Assembly (NCBI GenBank): GCA_949299135.1
Contig: CASFZG010000004.1
Location: forward strand, 1-64,000
DNA length: 64,000 nt
Source of the DNA: an uncultured Phascolarctobacterium sp.
GTDB lineage: Bacteria > Bacillota > Negativicutes > Acidaminococcales > Acidaminococcaceae
Reading direction: 5' to 3'
Shown here: in pieces, positions 9,177 to 18,465 of the stretch
Layout of the letters: each line of letters starts with the position of its first letter
Numbering within the stretch: the first letter of the stretch is position 1
Translations under genes and position numbers: made by a program
The notes under the pieces: model-generated
Told to the model about the DNA's origin: nothing
Databases searched by the model: none
Seen by the model: the letters and a program-made list of their open reading frames with translations, nothing else

Positions 9177-10568
9177 ATGAAAAAAGCACTTTACATAGAA
9201 GCGTTTTCCGGCATCAGCGGCAATATGCTGCTGGGCGCACTTTTGGATTTGGGCGCTGACGCGGATTTTATCGCAGCTGAGCTGCAAAAAATGAATTTGG
9301 GCGAATACGAACTGATTAACACGCGTGCCGATAAATGCGGCATTAACGCTGCGTATTTTAACGTAAAAGTACCGGGCGTGGTGGAAGCGGCAGAGCTGGA
9401 GGAGCACGGTCATTGCCACGGCGGACATGGCGGACATCACTGCCATCATCACGAAGGTGAAGAACATCATCACCATGATGAAGATGGACACGAACACCAT
9501 TGCTGTCACCACCATGAGCATGAGGAAGGGCGTGAGCATCACTGCTGCCACGCGCATGACGCTGCGGAAGCGGTAATGCACCATCATCACCACCATGAAC
9601 ACAGAGGCTTCAGCGAAATTAAAACTATCATCGAAAATTCAGCTTTGAGTGATAGCATTAAAGAAAAAGCTGTCGGCGTGTTCCGTATGCTGGGGCTTGC
9701 GGAAGCCAAAGTACACGGCAAAACGCTGGAAGAAGTGCATTTCCACGAGGTTGGCGCTATTGACACGATTATTGACATCGTTGGCAGCTGCCTTGCGCTG
9801 GAATACCTTGGCGTTGAAGAAATTTATGTATCCGAAATTAAAACCGGCTATGGCTTTGTGCAGTGCGCACACGGTTTAATGCCGGTGCCTGCGCCCGCAA
9901 CGGCAGAGCTTTTGTCGCACGGGCTGCGTTATACGCAGGGCAACGTAGCGCGCGAGCTTACTACCCCGACCGGTGCCGCTTTAATGGCGGCGCTTGCCAA
10001 AACTTCCGTTGATATGCCGCAGGGCTTTACTGCGGAAAAAGTAGGTTACGGCGCGGGAACACGCAACCTTGAAATACCCAATGTGCTGCGCGTAACGCTT
10101 GGCAGCATTGAAAATAAACACGAAAGCGGACTGACGGTTGCGGAATGCAACATCGACGATATGAGCGGCGAAGTCTGGCCTTATGTGCAGGAAAAACTGA
10201 TGGCAACCGGTGCGCTTGATGCCTGGATTACGCCGATAATTATGAAAAAAGGCCGCCCGGCGCAAATGCTTTCCGTACTGATGAAGCCGGAAGACTTGCC
10301 GGTGTTGGAAAAAATCATTTTAACCGAAACTACTACTTTGGGCATCCGTTATTACGATGTGGCACGCCATTGTAGCGACAGAAGCTTTATTGAAGTTGCT
10401 CTGCCGCAGGGCATGGTAAAAGTAAAATATGCGCAGGACGGCGGCAGGATTTTAAACATTGCGCCGGAATTTGAAGATTGCCGCAAACTGGCGGAAGCAA
10501 GCGGCGTAGCGCTGAAAAAAATTATGCAGCTGGCAGCAGCCGCAGCGGAGGCACAGCTTGAGCACTGA
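9177..10568 (+). CDS. larC: Nickel-pincer cofactor nickel insertase LarC, single reading frame with a long His-rich segment
   Basis: Inserts Ni into the bis-thiocarboxylate pincer nucleotide, using CTP. The 463-residue chain starts KKALYIEAFSGISGNMLLG, typical of LarC. Residues about 77-142 are extremely rich in His, Cys and Asp/Glu (including a run of six His), consistent with nickel storage or delivery. The conserved FHEVGAIDTIIDIVG and TPTGAAL segments follow. In Lactiplantibacillus plantarum LarC is made from two overlapping frames by programmed frameshifting; here it is one continuous frame. GAGGTGAGAAAATG gives a good start. Confidence 0.93.
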   Translation: MKKALYIEAFSGISGNMLLGALLDLGADADFIAAELQKMNLGEYELINTRADKCGINAAYFNVKVPGVVEAAELEEHGHCHGGHGGHHCHHHEGEEHHHHDEDGHEHHCCHHHEHEEGREHHCCHAHDAAEAVMHHHHHHEHRGFSEIKTIIENSALSDSIKEKAVGVFRMLGLAEAKVHGKTLEEVHFHEVGAIDTIIDIVGSCLALEYLGVEEIYVSEIKTGYGFVQCAHGLMPVPAPATAELLSHGLRYTQGNVARELTTPTGAALMAALAKTSVDMPQGFTAEKVGYGAGTRNLEIPNVLRVTLGSIENKHESGLTVAECNIDDMSGEVWPYVQEKLMATGALDAWITPIIMKKGRPAQMLSVLMKPEDLPVLEKIILTETTTLGIRYYDVARHCSDRSFIEVALPQGMVKVKYAQDGGRILNIAPEFEDCRKLAEASGVALKKIMQLAAAAAEAQLEH

Positions 10569-11475
10569 TTTTAAAGCCTACATTGCAGGGCTGGTACAAA
10601 ATTTTGCAAATAACGGCATTGCCGCCGAAGAAAAAGATTTGCAGTACGGCAGGCAACTGATACTGACAAGCGGCAGCGATAAAACAACGCTTTCCGTTTA
10701 CAACGGCAAAAAGGGTATTAAGCTGGTGTGGAGCGCTAAAAACACCGACTTTACCGATAAATGCAAAAGCGTTTTAATGCAGGAGGACGCCGCCGGTGCT
10801 GATTACCGCCTGCTAAAGGATTTTCCTGATTTTCAGGGCATCTGGGCGGGCAGCGACGAATCCGGCAAGGGCGATTTTATTGGTCCTCTGGTTGTTGCCG
10901 CTATTATCTGCAACGAAAAAAGCGCGGCGCAGCTGTTTAACCTTGGCGTTAAAGACTGCAAAATTGTCAGCGATAAGGACGTTTTGAAGCTGCGCGCTGA
11001 AATTGAAAAAACTGCACTTTCTACTTCCGTTCTGGCGTTAACGCCGAAAATGTATAACTTTCGTTACAGCCAGGTAAAAGCAGCGGGGCAGAACTTAAAC
11101 CATCTGCTCAGCAGCGGGCATGCGGCAGCTTTATGTGCCGCGCTGGCAAAATGCCCTCAGTGCAATTACGCGCTGGTTGACCGTTTCGCCGTCAACAACA
11201 ATATCCGCGGCATGGTAAACGCTAAATTCCCGCAGGTCAATGTAGTGCAAATGCCAAAGGCGGAAGCCGATATCGCCGTTGCGGCTGCGTCCGTACTGGC
11301 GCGCGCAGAATTTTTGCGCATTATGGCTGAACTTGAAGCGCAGGCAGGTATGCCGCTGCCGAAGGGCGGAGGGCCTGCTGCAACAGACTGCGCCCGTATG
11401 CTGGCGCAAAAACTTGGCAAAGATGCACTGGGTAATTTTGTAAAGCTGCATTTTGCCAATTACAAACGCATTTAA
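10558..11475 (+). CDS. rnhC: Ribonuclease HIII
   Basis: Cleaves the RNA strand of RNA-DNA hybrids. The N-terminal roughly 85 residues fit the TBP-like substrate-binding domain of RNase HIII. The catalytic domain begins GSDESGKGD (Asp100, Glu101), the HIII variant of the RNase HII motif, and further acidic residues occur at VKDCKIVSDKD and VDRF. Length 305 is normal. The start is TTG 10558, supported by GGAGG at 10547-10551; it overlaps the end of larC by 11 bp. The cofactor genes and this nuclease therefore share a transcript, with no obvious functional link. Confidence 0.92.
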   Translation: MSTDFKAYIAGLVQNFANNGIAAEEKDLQYGRQLILTSGSDKTTLSVYNGKKGIKLVWSAKNTDFTDKCKSVLMQEDAAGADYRLLKDFPDFQGIWAGSDESGKGDFIGPLVVAAIICNEKSAAQLFNLGVKDCKIVSDKDVLKLRAEIEKTALSTSVLALTPKMYNFRYSQVKAAGQNLNHLLSSGHAAALCAALAKCPQCNYALVDRFAVNNNIRGMVNAKFPQVNVVQMPKAEADIAVAAASVLARAEFLRIMAELEAQAGMPLPKGGGPAATDCARMLAQKLGKDALGNFVKLHFANYKRI

Positions 11476-11486
11476 CCGGAGAAACT

Positions 11487-12332
11487 ATGAAACAACTGAT
11501 AATCAACGCCGATGATTTCGGACTGCATCCACTGATAAATAAAGGAATTATTAAGGGTCACAGCGAAGGTATCATTACCAGTACTTCGCTGATGCCCAGC
11601 GCGCCGTATTTTGATGAAGCCATGCAGCTTGCTAAGGCAAACCCGTCTTTGGGAGTGGGGATTCATCTCACTCTGGTGGGCGGCGTTAAGCCTGCCTGCA
11701 CAAGCGGCGTAAATTCTTTATTAACTGCGGACGGAGTTTTTGCGGAAGATTATACAGTTTTTGCAAAAAAATGGTATACTGGTAGTATAAAGAAAAATGA
11801 ACTGGTAAAAGAACTGGAAACACAGATTGAAAAAGTGCTGGCTGCGGGGATTGTGCCGACGCATATCGACAGCCATCAGCACATGCATGTTTTACCCGGC
11901 ATCGCCGGTATAGTTGTGCGCCTGTGTGAAAAGTACGGTATCAAAAAAATCCGCATGCCGGGCGAAAATATTTTCTGGTCCGGCGGCTTTGCAGCAGGAA
12001 TGGGCAGAAAAATCGGCCGTGACGGCCTGAGCTTTTGCGCAATGCTGGCAAAAGGCAAAGCCCAAAGCGCAGGGCTTGTTTACCCGCAGCACTTTTTTGG
12101 CATGCTGGCGGGCGGCAATTTAAATGCAGAACTTGTAAAAAACATTTTGCTGAACCTGCCGGAAGGTACAAGCGAGATTATGACCCACCCGGGGCTTGAC
12201 AGTGCAGAGCTGGCAAAGCATTTTACGTGGGGTTACCACTGGCAGGACGAGCTTGGCGCGTTTCTGTCGGCAGAAAATAAAGAAATAGTCAGGGAGCACG
12301 GAATAAAATTAATTAATTTTGGCGGGCTTTAA
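11487..12332 (+). CDS. ChbG/HpnK (YdjC-like) carbohydrate deacetylase
   Basis: Metal-dependent deacetylase family acting on N-acetylated sugars, including HpnK proteins that act on lipid-linked sugars. The 281-residue protein has the metal-binding set: INADDFGLHPLINKG at the N-terminus, GIHLTL, THIDSHQHMHVLPG and MTHPGLD near the C-terminus. It starts a four-gene run with a flippase-like membrane protein, a sugar-nucleotide epimerase and an ArnT-like glycosyltransferase. Action on a lipid-linked sugar destined for the outer envelope is therefore likely (inference from context). Confidence 0.83.
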   Translation: MKQLIINADDFGLHPLINKGIIKGHSEGIITSTSLMPSAPYFDEAMQLAKANPSLGVGIHLTLVGGVKPACTSGVNSLLTADGVFAEDYTVFAKKWYTGSIKKNELVKELETQIEKVLAAGIVPTHIDSHQHMHVLPGIAGIVVRLCEKYGIKKIRMPGENIFWSGGFAAGMGRKIGRDGLSFCAMLAKGKAQSAGLVYPQHFFGMLAGGNLNAELVKNILLNLPEGTSEIMTHPGLDSAELAKHFTWGYHWQDELGAFLSAENKEIVREHGIKLINFGGL

Positions 12333-12334
12333 TT

Positions 12335-13336
12335 ATGAACAAAAAATTGTTACGCAGGCTGCTGCTGGTTTTTGTAATTATTGTCCTGATTTCGGCGGCA
12401 GTTATCTACTTTACATTTGATATAAGGGCGCTTCAGTATTTAACCATGTTTAAACCCTGGAGCATTGCGGCTGCCTTTGGCATTCTGGCTGTAGGGCTTA
12501 TTTTTGACGGCCTGAGGCTGATGACTTTGGCGCGCGTTACCGATGAACGCCTGAGCGTTAAAGAGGTTATCAATGTAGTTTTAAGCAATTACTTTCTGGC
12601 GGTGCTTACGCCGGGCGCTAGCGGCGGCGCCATAGCGCAGATTATGTTTATGAAACGCGCTAATGTGCCTGTTGCCAAAGCGACGGTAATTGTTTTTGTG
12701 CGCACGATTATGTCGATAACCTTTTTAATTCTGCTGGTGCCGGTTGTGCTTTACAGCGACCCGTTCCTTAGCGAATGGATTCCGCCTGCCGTGATTGCCA
12801 CGGTGTCGGTAATCTTTATTTCCATTCCGGTTGCCGTTGTTCTTTTAATGCGTACGCGTTATCCGGAGTTCTGGCTGGTGGCGCTGACAAGCAAGTTTTC
12901 GCATGATTACCGGCGCAAATGTTTTAACAGCTACAACGAATTTAAAAAAGCGTCGTTCATTATCGGCAGGCACCCGCTGATGGTGCTGCGTGCCTTTATT
13001 GAATCCGGCTTCAGCCTTTTGGGCATTTACGCAACCGTGCCGATGTTCTTCCTCGGTATGAACATCCAGTTTGACTGGTTACAGGTAATGGGGCGTATGG
13101 TGCTGCTCAACCTTGTGCTGTACTTTTCGCCGACGCCGGGCGGCAGCGGCATTGCCGAAGCGGGCTTCCTTGTGCTGTTTACCGCGCTTCTGCCGGAAGG
13201 CACGGTTGGCATTATGGCCGTTTTATGGCGCTTTACCGCGGAATACTTTCCTTTTTTGCTGGGCGCGTTTGTTTCTATCCGCGCGTTCGGCTCCAATATT
13301 ATGTCTGCCAATAATCTGAAAGAGAGAGACAGTTGA
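12335..13336 (+). CDS. Flippase-like (UPF0104 / MprF-type transmembrane) protein
   Basis: A 333-residue integral membrane protein with about eight hydrophobic segments and the conserved patches of the lysylphosphatidylglycerol-synthase TM family, such as LTPGASGGAIAQIMFMKR and SPTPGGSGIAEAGFLVL. Members are thought to move lipids or lipid-linked sugars across the membrane; the aminoacyl-transferase domain of MprF is absent. It sits 2 bp after the deacetylase and overlaps the epimerase gene, so it probably serves the same glycolipid pathway. Confidence 0.8.
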   Translation: MNKKLLRRLLLVFVIIVLISAAVIYFTFDIRALQYLTMFKPWSIAAAFGILAVGLIFDGLRLMTLARVTDERLSVKEVINVVLSNYFLAVLTPGASGGAIAQIMFMKRANVPVAKATVIVFVRTIMSITFLILLVPVVLYSDPFLSEWIPPAVIATVSVIFISIPVAVVLLMRTRYPEFWLVALTSKFSHDYRRKCFNSYNEFKKASFIIGRHPLMVLRAFIESGFSLLGIYATVPMFFLGMNIQFDWLQVMGRMVLLNLVLYFSPTPGGSGIAEAGFLVLFTALLPEGTVGIMAVLWRFTAEYFPFLLGAFVSIRAFGSNIMSANNLKERDS

Positions 13337-14271
13337 TGAAATTACTTGTTACTGGCGGCGCCGGTTTTATTGGCTCGCACCTTTTGGCGCACCTTGACGC
13401 GCAAAAAGAACATGAAACCGTGGTGCTTGATAATCTTTCCACCGGTTCAGCCAAACACGTCCCGCAGGGCATGAAGCTTTGCGTGGGCGATATTTGTGAT
13501 TTGGGCACGGTTGATAAACTCTTTGCTGAGGAAAAGTTTGACGCCGTTATCCACTTTGCGGCGCAGACAATGGTGCCGTATTCCTTACAGCACCCGCAGG
13601 AGGACTGCAATACCAATCTTATCGGCCTGCTGAATATTCTGGAAAGCTGCCGCAAGTACGGCGTTAAAACCGTGGTATTTTCCTCCAGTGCCGCCGTTTA
13701 CGGCGATAACCCCAACATCCCGCTGACGGAAGATTTGCCGCTTGTGCCGACTTCCTGTTACGGCATTACCAAAATGACCAGCGAGCATTACCTGCGCATG
13801 TACCACGATTTGTACGGCATAAACAGCATTGTGCTGCGCTTTGCCAACGTGTACGGCGAGCGTCAGGGCGAAGGTGGGGAAGGCGGCGTTATCAGCATTT
13901 TCTGCAAGCTGCTGGTGCAGGATAAGCCGCTGACAGTGTTCGGCAACGGCGAACAGACACGTGATTTTGTGTACGCCGGTGATATTGCTGAAGCCGCCGC
14001 CAAAGCATTAAACCTGCAAGGCTTTAACGTAATCAACATTTCTACCGGCAGGGAAACATCGCTGAACGACCTTTTAGGCGCGTTTAAATCTGCCTGCGGG
14101 CATGATTTAACGGTAAACTATGCGCCTGCGCGCGAGGGCGATATTTTCCGCTCGGTTTTAAGCAATGATAAACTGAAAAGCCTGCTTGGTTTTGTGCCGC
14201 AAATGGACATTGAGCACGGCATCCCCAAGACCTACAACGACTATTTAACACGCCGGAAGGAAGGTAATTGA
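13336..14271 (+). CDS. NAD-dependent sugar-nucleotide epimerase/dehydratase, GalE-like
   Basis: Extended short-chain dehydrogenase of 311 residues. The NAD site is VTGGAGFIGSHLLAHL, the catalytic triad region is SSSAAVYG with YGITK (YxxxK), and RFANVYGERQGEGGEGGV fits UDP-glucose 4-epimerases. An in-frame TTG at 13333 exists, but ATG 13336 forms the usual TGATG stop-start overlap with the preceding gene. It probably makes the UDP-sugar that is loaded onto the carrier lipid used by the next gene. The exact substrate cannot be read from the sequence. Confidence 0.86.
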   Translation: MKLLVTGGAGFIGSHLLAHLDAQKEHETVVLDNLSTGSAKHVPQGMKLCVGDICDLGTVDKLFAEEKFDAVIHFAAQTMVPYSLQHPQEDCNTNLIGLLNILESCRKYGVKTVVFSSSAAVYGDNPNIPLTEDLPLVPTSCYGITKMTSEHYLRMYHDLYGINSIVLRFANVYGERQGEGGEGGVISIFCKLLVQDKPLTVFGNGEQTRDFVYAGDIAEAAAKALNLQGFNVINISTGRETSLNDLLGAFKSACGHDLTVNYAPAREGDIFRSVLSNDKLKSLLGFVPQMDIEHGIPKTYNDYLTRRKEGN

Positions 14272-15821
14272 TGAAAAATTTAAACCTGCAAAGCTTGATT
14301 ATTATTGCAGTTTTAGCACTGATAACCATTATGTGGGGCATCGGCTCCGTGCCGCTGTTTGACCCGGACGAACCCGTTTATGCGGAAACGGCGCGCGAGA
14401 TGATTAAATACGGCGATTTCCTTTCGCCGCGTATTTTTGATAACTATTGGTACGATAAGCCGCCGATGTATTACTGGCTCGTCAGCATTTCCTTCGGACT
14501 GTTCGGCGACGGCGAAGCTGCGGCGCGTTTCCCGGCTGCGTTAATGGCTGTTGCCACCAGCGTTATGCTGTATTTTTCCATCAGCAACATCTTCAGTGAA
14601 CGCGCCGGTTTCTGGGCTTCCATCGTTTTAACCACCTGCGTGGAATTTTTCTATCTGGGCAAGGCTGCCGTTACCGATACGACGCTGCTGTTTTTTATGA
14701 CGGCGGCTCTTTTATGTTACCTGCATAAATGGTATTGGGTAATGTACATCGCCATGGCGCTGGCAACCGTTACCAAAGGGCCTATCGGCATTGTTTTCCC
14801 CGGTGCGATAATTTTTTTGCACCTTGTGTTTACCGGCAACCTGCGCGAAATTTTAAAAATGCACGTTATCCGCGGGCTGGTGCTGTATTTTGCCATTGCT
14901 GCGCCATGGTACTACTTAATGTATCAGGTGCACGGCATGGATTTCATCAACACTTTCCTGGGCTTCCATAACCTTACGCGCTTTACCACGCCGGAACACC
15001 CCGACCGCGTGCTGTGGTGGTATTATCTGCCGGTAATCATCCTCGGTATGTTCCCGTGGACGGGCATATTGCTGCAATCCCTGCGCGCGTCGATATCCGA
15101 AGCCAGCAGCGAAGAACTGGAAAAAATGTCCTTCTTCAACATCTGGTGGGTGTTTGTGCTGCTGTTTTTCAGCATTTCACAGACCAAACTGGTTTCCTAC
15201 ATTCTGCCGATGTTTCCGGCGCTGGCGATTATCGTCGGCTGGAATCTGGCAAGACTTGAAAGCCAGCGCGGCGAATCACTCATCTCGTGGGTTATCGGTA
15301 CAGCCGTAATGTTCGGGCTGCTTGGCGTCGGCTGGTACATCGGCGGGCAGCAGCTGCCGGAAGCAGCTTTGGAAGCCAGCGTTTTAAGCGGCACGACCAT
15401 TGTTATCGGGCTGGTAATTCTGTGGTTTTTGTGGCGCGAGCGCGACGTAATTTTTGCAGGTTATCTGCACGCGGCAATGGGCTTTTTAACCATGCTGATT
15501 GCGTTTTCGTTCATCCTGCCGCCGGTTGCGGATAAATTCAGCGTTAAAACCATAGCGGCGGAATATGTGGCAACCTGCGATACAACTAAAACGGTTTATG
15601 TTGATAAGTTCCTGCGCCCCGGATTTATGTATTACACCGGCATAGCGGGCGAGGAGATGCTGCCGAAAACCGACGCTTTAAAGAACGCCGTTAACGACGC
15701 AGCGCCGAAATACATTGTAGTGCGCCGTCTGGAATTTAAGCGCCTGCAAAATCCGGAAGCAGTTCAGAATCTGCGCATCGTAAAAGAAAAAGACTGCATT
15801 ATGATTTTAGAAAAATATTGA
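14271..15821 (+). CDS. ArnT-like lipid-linked glycosyltransferase (GT39/GT83 type)
   Basis: A 516-residue polytopic membrane protein. The N-terminal FDPDEPVYAETAREMIKYGD and KPPMYYWLV blocks match the ArnT/PMT group, which transfers a sugar from a polyprenyl phosphate to lipid A or another acceptor at the outer face of the inner membrane. About eleven to thirteen hydrophobic stretches are followed by a small periplasmic domain ending IVKEKDCIMILEKY. Start ATG 14271 overlaps the epimerase stop. It implies an LPS-type envelope. Sugar and acceptor are unknown; the epimerase and deacetylase alongside suggest a hexosamine. Confidence 0.83.
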   Translation: MKNLNLQSLIIIAVLALITIMWGIGSVPLFDPDEPVYAETAREMIKYGDFLSPRIFDNYWYDKPPMYYWLVSISFGLFGDGEAAARFPAALMAVATSVMLYFSISNIFSERAGFWASIVLTTCVEFFYLGKAAVTDTTLLFFMTAALLCYLHKWYWVMYIAMALATVTKGPIGIVFPGAIIFLHLVFTGNLREILKMHVIRGLVLYFAIAAPWYYLMYQVHGMDFINTFLGFHNLTRFTTPEHPDRVLWWYYLPVIILGMFPWTGILLQSLRASISEASSEELEKMSFFNIWWVFVLLFFSISQTKLVSYILPMFPALAIIVGWNLARLESQRGESLISWVIGTAVMFGLLGVGWYIGGQQLPEAALEASVLSGTTIVIGLVILWFLWRERDVIFAGYLHAAMGFLTMLIAFSFILPPVADKFSVKTIAAEYVATCDTTKTVYVDKFLRPGFMYYTGIAGEEMLPKTDALKNAVNDAAPKYIVVRRLEFKRLQNPEAVQNLRIVKEKDCIMILEKY

Positions 15822-15833
15822 CGGTATGATTAT

Positions 15834-15871
15834 GGCGGTTTTGAGAAATCAAAGCCGCCAATCTTTATTTT
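15834..15871 (+). terminator. Probable terminator after the glycolipid cassette
   Basis: GGCGGTTTTGA (15834-15844) pairs with TCAAAGCCGCC (15849-15859) around a 4-nt loop, with one G-T wobble; the tail AATCTTTATTTT is only moderately T-rich. Confidence 0.65.
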
Positions 15872-15929
15872 AAGGCGTATTTATGGTATTATTAAAAGAT
15901 AAAGCCCATGTGATTTTAAGGAGATTTTT

Positions 15930-16592
15930 GTGAAGATAAAGGGAGTTTTATTTGACCTTGACGGCACACTGGTAAACACCACGCCGCTGATTCTGGAATC
16001 GTTCCGCCATACGTTTAAGCAGTTTGGCATGCCGGTTCCAAGCGACAGCGAACTGGTTGCCGGTTTCGGCCTGCCGATGCGCACAGCCGTTACGGCTTAC
16101 ATGCCGGATGAAATGGCAGATGAGTTTTGCGATGCCTACCGTGCCTATCAGCGCACGCGGCACGATGAACTTATCCAAGGCATTGACGGCGTTGCTGAAA
16201 CACTTTCCGCATTAAAGCAAAGCGGCATTAAAATGGCGGTTGTTACTTCCAAAAAGCGCCCTGCGGCAATCCGCGACTTGGGCTGTTATGATTTGGTAGA
16301 ATACTTCGATACCATCATAGCCTGTGACGACTGCGCAGAAAACAAGCCTTTACCCGGTCCAAGCCTGATGGCGCTCAAACGCCTCGGTTTAAACGGTGCG
16401 GACTGCCTTGCGGTCGGCGACAGCCCTTATGATTTGCAAAGTGCAAGGGCGGCAGGCTGCCAAACGGCTGCTGTGCGTTACACCAGCTTTGACTGGAATT
16501 TTATTTTGAACGAAGGCAAACCGGATTACGTTTTAAACAAAATGACCGACTTACTGACTTTGATAGATACTTTAAACAAACAGGAGGATTAA
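15930..16592 (+). CDS. HAD-family phosphatase (PpaX/phosphoglycolate-phosphatase-like)
   Basis: A 220-residue HAD hydrolase with motif I FDLDGTLVNT, motif II VTSKKR, and motif IV VGDSPYDLQSARAAG. An alpha-helical cap lies between motif I and motif II. Start GTG 15930 follows AAGGAGA. It heads the operon with mtnP, mtnA, ahcY, a class II aldolase and mtaD, 1 bp before mtnP. In B. subtilis PpaX hydrolyses pyrophosphate, and Gph relatives hydrolyse phosphoglycolate; in this setting a small sugar phosphate from nucleoside recycling is possible. The substrate is not determinable from sequence. Confidence 0.82.
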   Translation: MKIKGVLFDLDGTLVNTTPLILESFRHTFKQFGMPVPSDSELVAGFGLPMRTAVTAYMPDEMADEFCDAYRAYQRTRHDELIQGIDGVAETLSALKQSGIKMAVVTSKKRPAAIRDLGCYDLVEYFDTIIACDDCAENKPLPGPSLMALKRLGLNGADCLAVGDSPYDLQSARAAGCQTAAVRYTSFDWNFILNEGKPDYVLNKMTDLLTLIDTLNKQED

Positions 16593-16593
16593 C

Positions 16594-17391
16594 ATGTGCA
16601 AAATAGCAATTATCGGCGGTACCGGCGTTTACAGCCCGGACGCGCTGGCAGGATTTGAAGAAAAGGTTATTGCCACGCCTTACGGCGACGCGCTTTGCAA
16701 AATCGGCACGCTGCACGGCAATCAGGTGGTTTTTATTACCCGCCACGGCGTAGGGCACAGCGTACCGCCGCACAAAGTAAATTACCGCGCCAACATCTGG
16801 GCTCTCAAGAGCCTCGGCACGGAAGAAATTTTTGCCACCACGGCAGTCGGTTCTTTAAACAAAGAGATGAAAGCCGGGCATTTTGTTGTGTGCGACCAGG
16901 CGATTGATTTTACCAAAAGCCGCGTCAACACCTTTTATGATACGCCGGAACGCGGCGTGGCACATGTGGATTTTACCAACCCGTACTGCCCGCGCCTGCG
17001 TGCAAAGGTTATCAAATGCCTCGAAAAAACGGCAATCCCGTTCCATAAAACAGGCTGCTATGTCTGCACGGAAGGCCCGCGTTTTGAAACCGCGGCCGAA
17101 ATTAAAATGTTCGCCATGCTGGGCGGCGACCTTGTAGGCATGACCAACCTGCCGGAATCCGTACTGGCGCGCGAGGCGGAAATGTGCTACACCAACTGCA
17201 GCATTGTTACCAATATGGCGGCAGGCATTTCGCCGACGCCGCTCAGCCACAGCGAAGTTGTGGAAGCAATGGCGCAGAGCGGCAAAAACATGGCACAGCT
17301 GATTGAAGCCTTTATTGCCGATAACAGCGAGGACACTGAAAGCTGCAACTGCGCACACTGCATGGCAGAATTCGGCGGTTTTAAACTGTAA
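16594..17391 (+). CDS. mtnP: S-methyl-5'-thioadenosine phosphorylase
   Basis: Splits 5'-methylthioadenosine (and in many bacteria 5'-deoxyadenosine) with phosphate into adenine and the 5-modified ribose 1-phosphate. The 265-residue protein begins IAIIGGTGVY, has TRHGVGHSVPPHKVNYRAN for phosphate and ribose contacts, and carries TEGPRFETAAEI and GMTNLPESVLARE of the MTAP group. A Cys-rich tail (ESCNCAHC) is unusual but not unique. GGAGGATTAAC precedes the ATG. It is followed by mtnA, which uses its sugar phosphate product. Confidence 0.93.
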   Translation: MCKIAIIGGTGVYSPDALAGFEEKVIATPYGDALCKIGTLHGNQVVFITRHGVGHSVPPHKVNYRANIWALKSLGTEEIFATTAVGSLNKEMKAGHFVVCDQAIDFTKSRVNTFYDTPERGVAHVDFTNPYCPRLRAKVIKCLEKTAIPFHKTGCYVCTEGPRFETAAEIKMFAMLGGDLVGMTNLPESVLAREAEMCYTNCSIVTNMAAGISPTPLSHSEVVEAMAQSGKNMAQLIEAFIADNSEDTESCNCAHCMAEFGGFKL

Positions 17392-17400
17392 GAGGCAGCC

Positions 17401-18465
17401 ATGGTTAAAACAATGGAATGGCAGCATGACGCGCTGGAGATTTTGGACCAGACAAAGCTGCCGGTTGAAATAAAATTTATAAAATGCACAACTTACCTGC
17501 GCCTTGCCGAAGCCATTAAAAGGCTGGAAGTACGCGGTGCACCCGCTATCGGCGCTGCGGCAGGTTTTGCCATGGTGCTGGGCTGGCAACAGCTTATGCG
17601 TGAAGGCAAGGCAAATTTACAGGCTTTTGCCGCTGTACGAGATGAACTTACCGCCGCCCGCCCGACAGCTGTTAACCTTGCATGGGCAGCCAACAAGCTG
17701 TACGCCAGGGCGGATGAACTTGCAGGGCAGGGCAAAACGCCGGATGAAATTGCCGCACAGCTGGAAACGCTTGCCATAAAAATTTACGATAACGATATCG
17801 CCTGCAATAAAAAAATGGGCGAGTACGGCGCAGAACTTTTGCCGCCGCATACCCGCATCCTGACGCACTGCAACGCCGGTGCACTGGCAACCTGCGGCTG
17901 GGGCACTGCGCTTGGCGTTATCCGTGCGGCGCACGCACAGGGTAAAATTGACATGGTTTATGCCGATGAAACCCGCCCGCTTTTGCAGGGCGCACGCCTG
18001 ACGGTGTGGGAGCTGATGCAGGACAAGATCCCGGTAACGGTTATTACCGACAATATGGCGGCGTGGACGATGAAGCAAAAGGGCATCAACGCCGTCGTTA
18101 CCGGTGCGGACCGCATTGCCTTAAACGGCGATACCGCCAATAAAATAGGCACTTACGGCGTGGCACTGGCGGCAAAACACCACGGCATACCGTTTTACAT
18201 AGCCGCACCAGTCAGTACATTTGATTTTAATATCGCCACAGGGGCGGATATACCGATTGAAGAACGCTGTGCGGACGAAGTTAAGCGCTTGCAGGGCGTT
18301 ATAACAGCACCGCAGGACGCACAGACCTTTAACCCCGCGTTTGACGTTACACCCGCTGAACTTATAACAGGCATTATTACCGAATACGGCGTTATCAAGC
18401 CGCCTTATTTGGAAAACATAAAAAAATTGCAGCTTAAAACCAAGGAGGAAAATTTTAATGGATAG
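17401..18465 (+). CDS. mtnA: S-methyl-5-thioribose-1-phosphate isomerase
   Basis: Isomerises 5-methylthioribose 1-phosphate (or 5-deoxyribose 1-phosphate) to the ribulose 1-phosphate form. The 354-residue protein shows the family blocks RGAPAIGAAAGFAM, THCNAGALATCGWGTALG with the catalytic cysteine, DETRPLLQGARLTVWEL, and TGADRIALNGDTANKIGTYG with the catalytic aspartate. It is eIF2B-alpha-like in fold. It overlaps ahcY by 8 bp. No mtnK, mtnW, mtnX, mtnC or mtnD of the classical methionine salvage pathway is present nearby. Confidence 0.93.
   Translation: MVKTMEWQHDALEILDQTKLPVEIKFIKCTTYLRLAEAIKRLEVRGAPAIGAAAGFAMVLGWQQLMREGKANLQAFAAVRDELTAARPTAVNLAWAANKLYARADELAGQGKTPDEIAAQLETLAIKIYDNDIACNKKMGEYGAELLPPHTRILTHCNAGALATCGWGTALGVIRAAHAQGKIDMVYADETRPLLQGARLTVWELMQDKIPVTVITDNMAAWTMKQKGINAVVTGADRIALNGDTANKIGTYGVALAAKHHGIPFYIAAPVSTFDFNIATGADIPIEERCADEVKRLQGVITAPQDAQTFNPAFDVTPAELITGIITEYGVIKPPYLENIKKLQLKTKEENFNG

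Noticed and set aside
9396-9602. CAC/CAT-rich stretch as a tandem DNA repeat
   Set aside because: It is explained by the His-rich coding segment of larC.
9177-10568. Programmed frameshift in larC as in Lactiplantibacillus
   Set aside because: The gene is one uninterrupted frame here.
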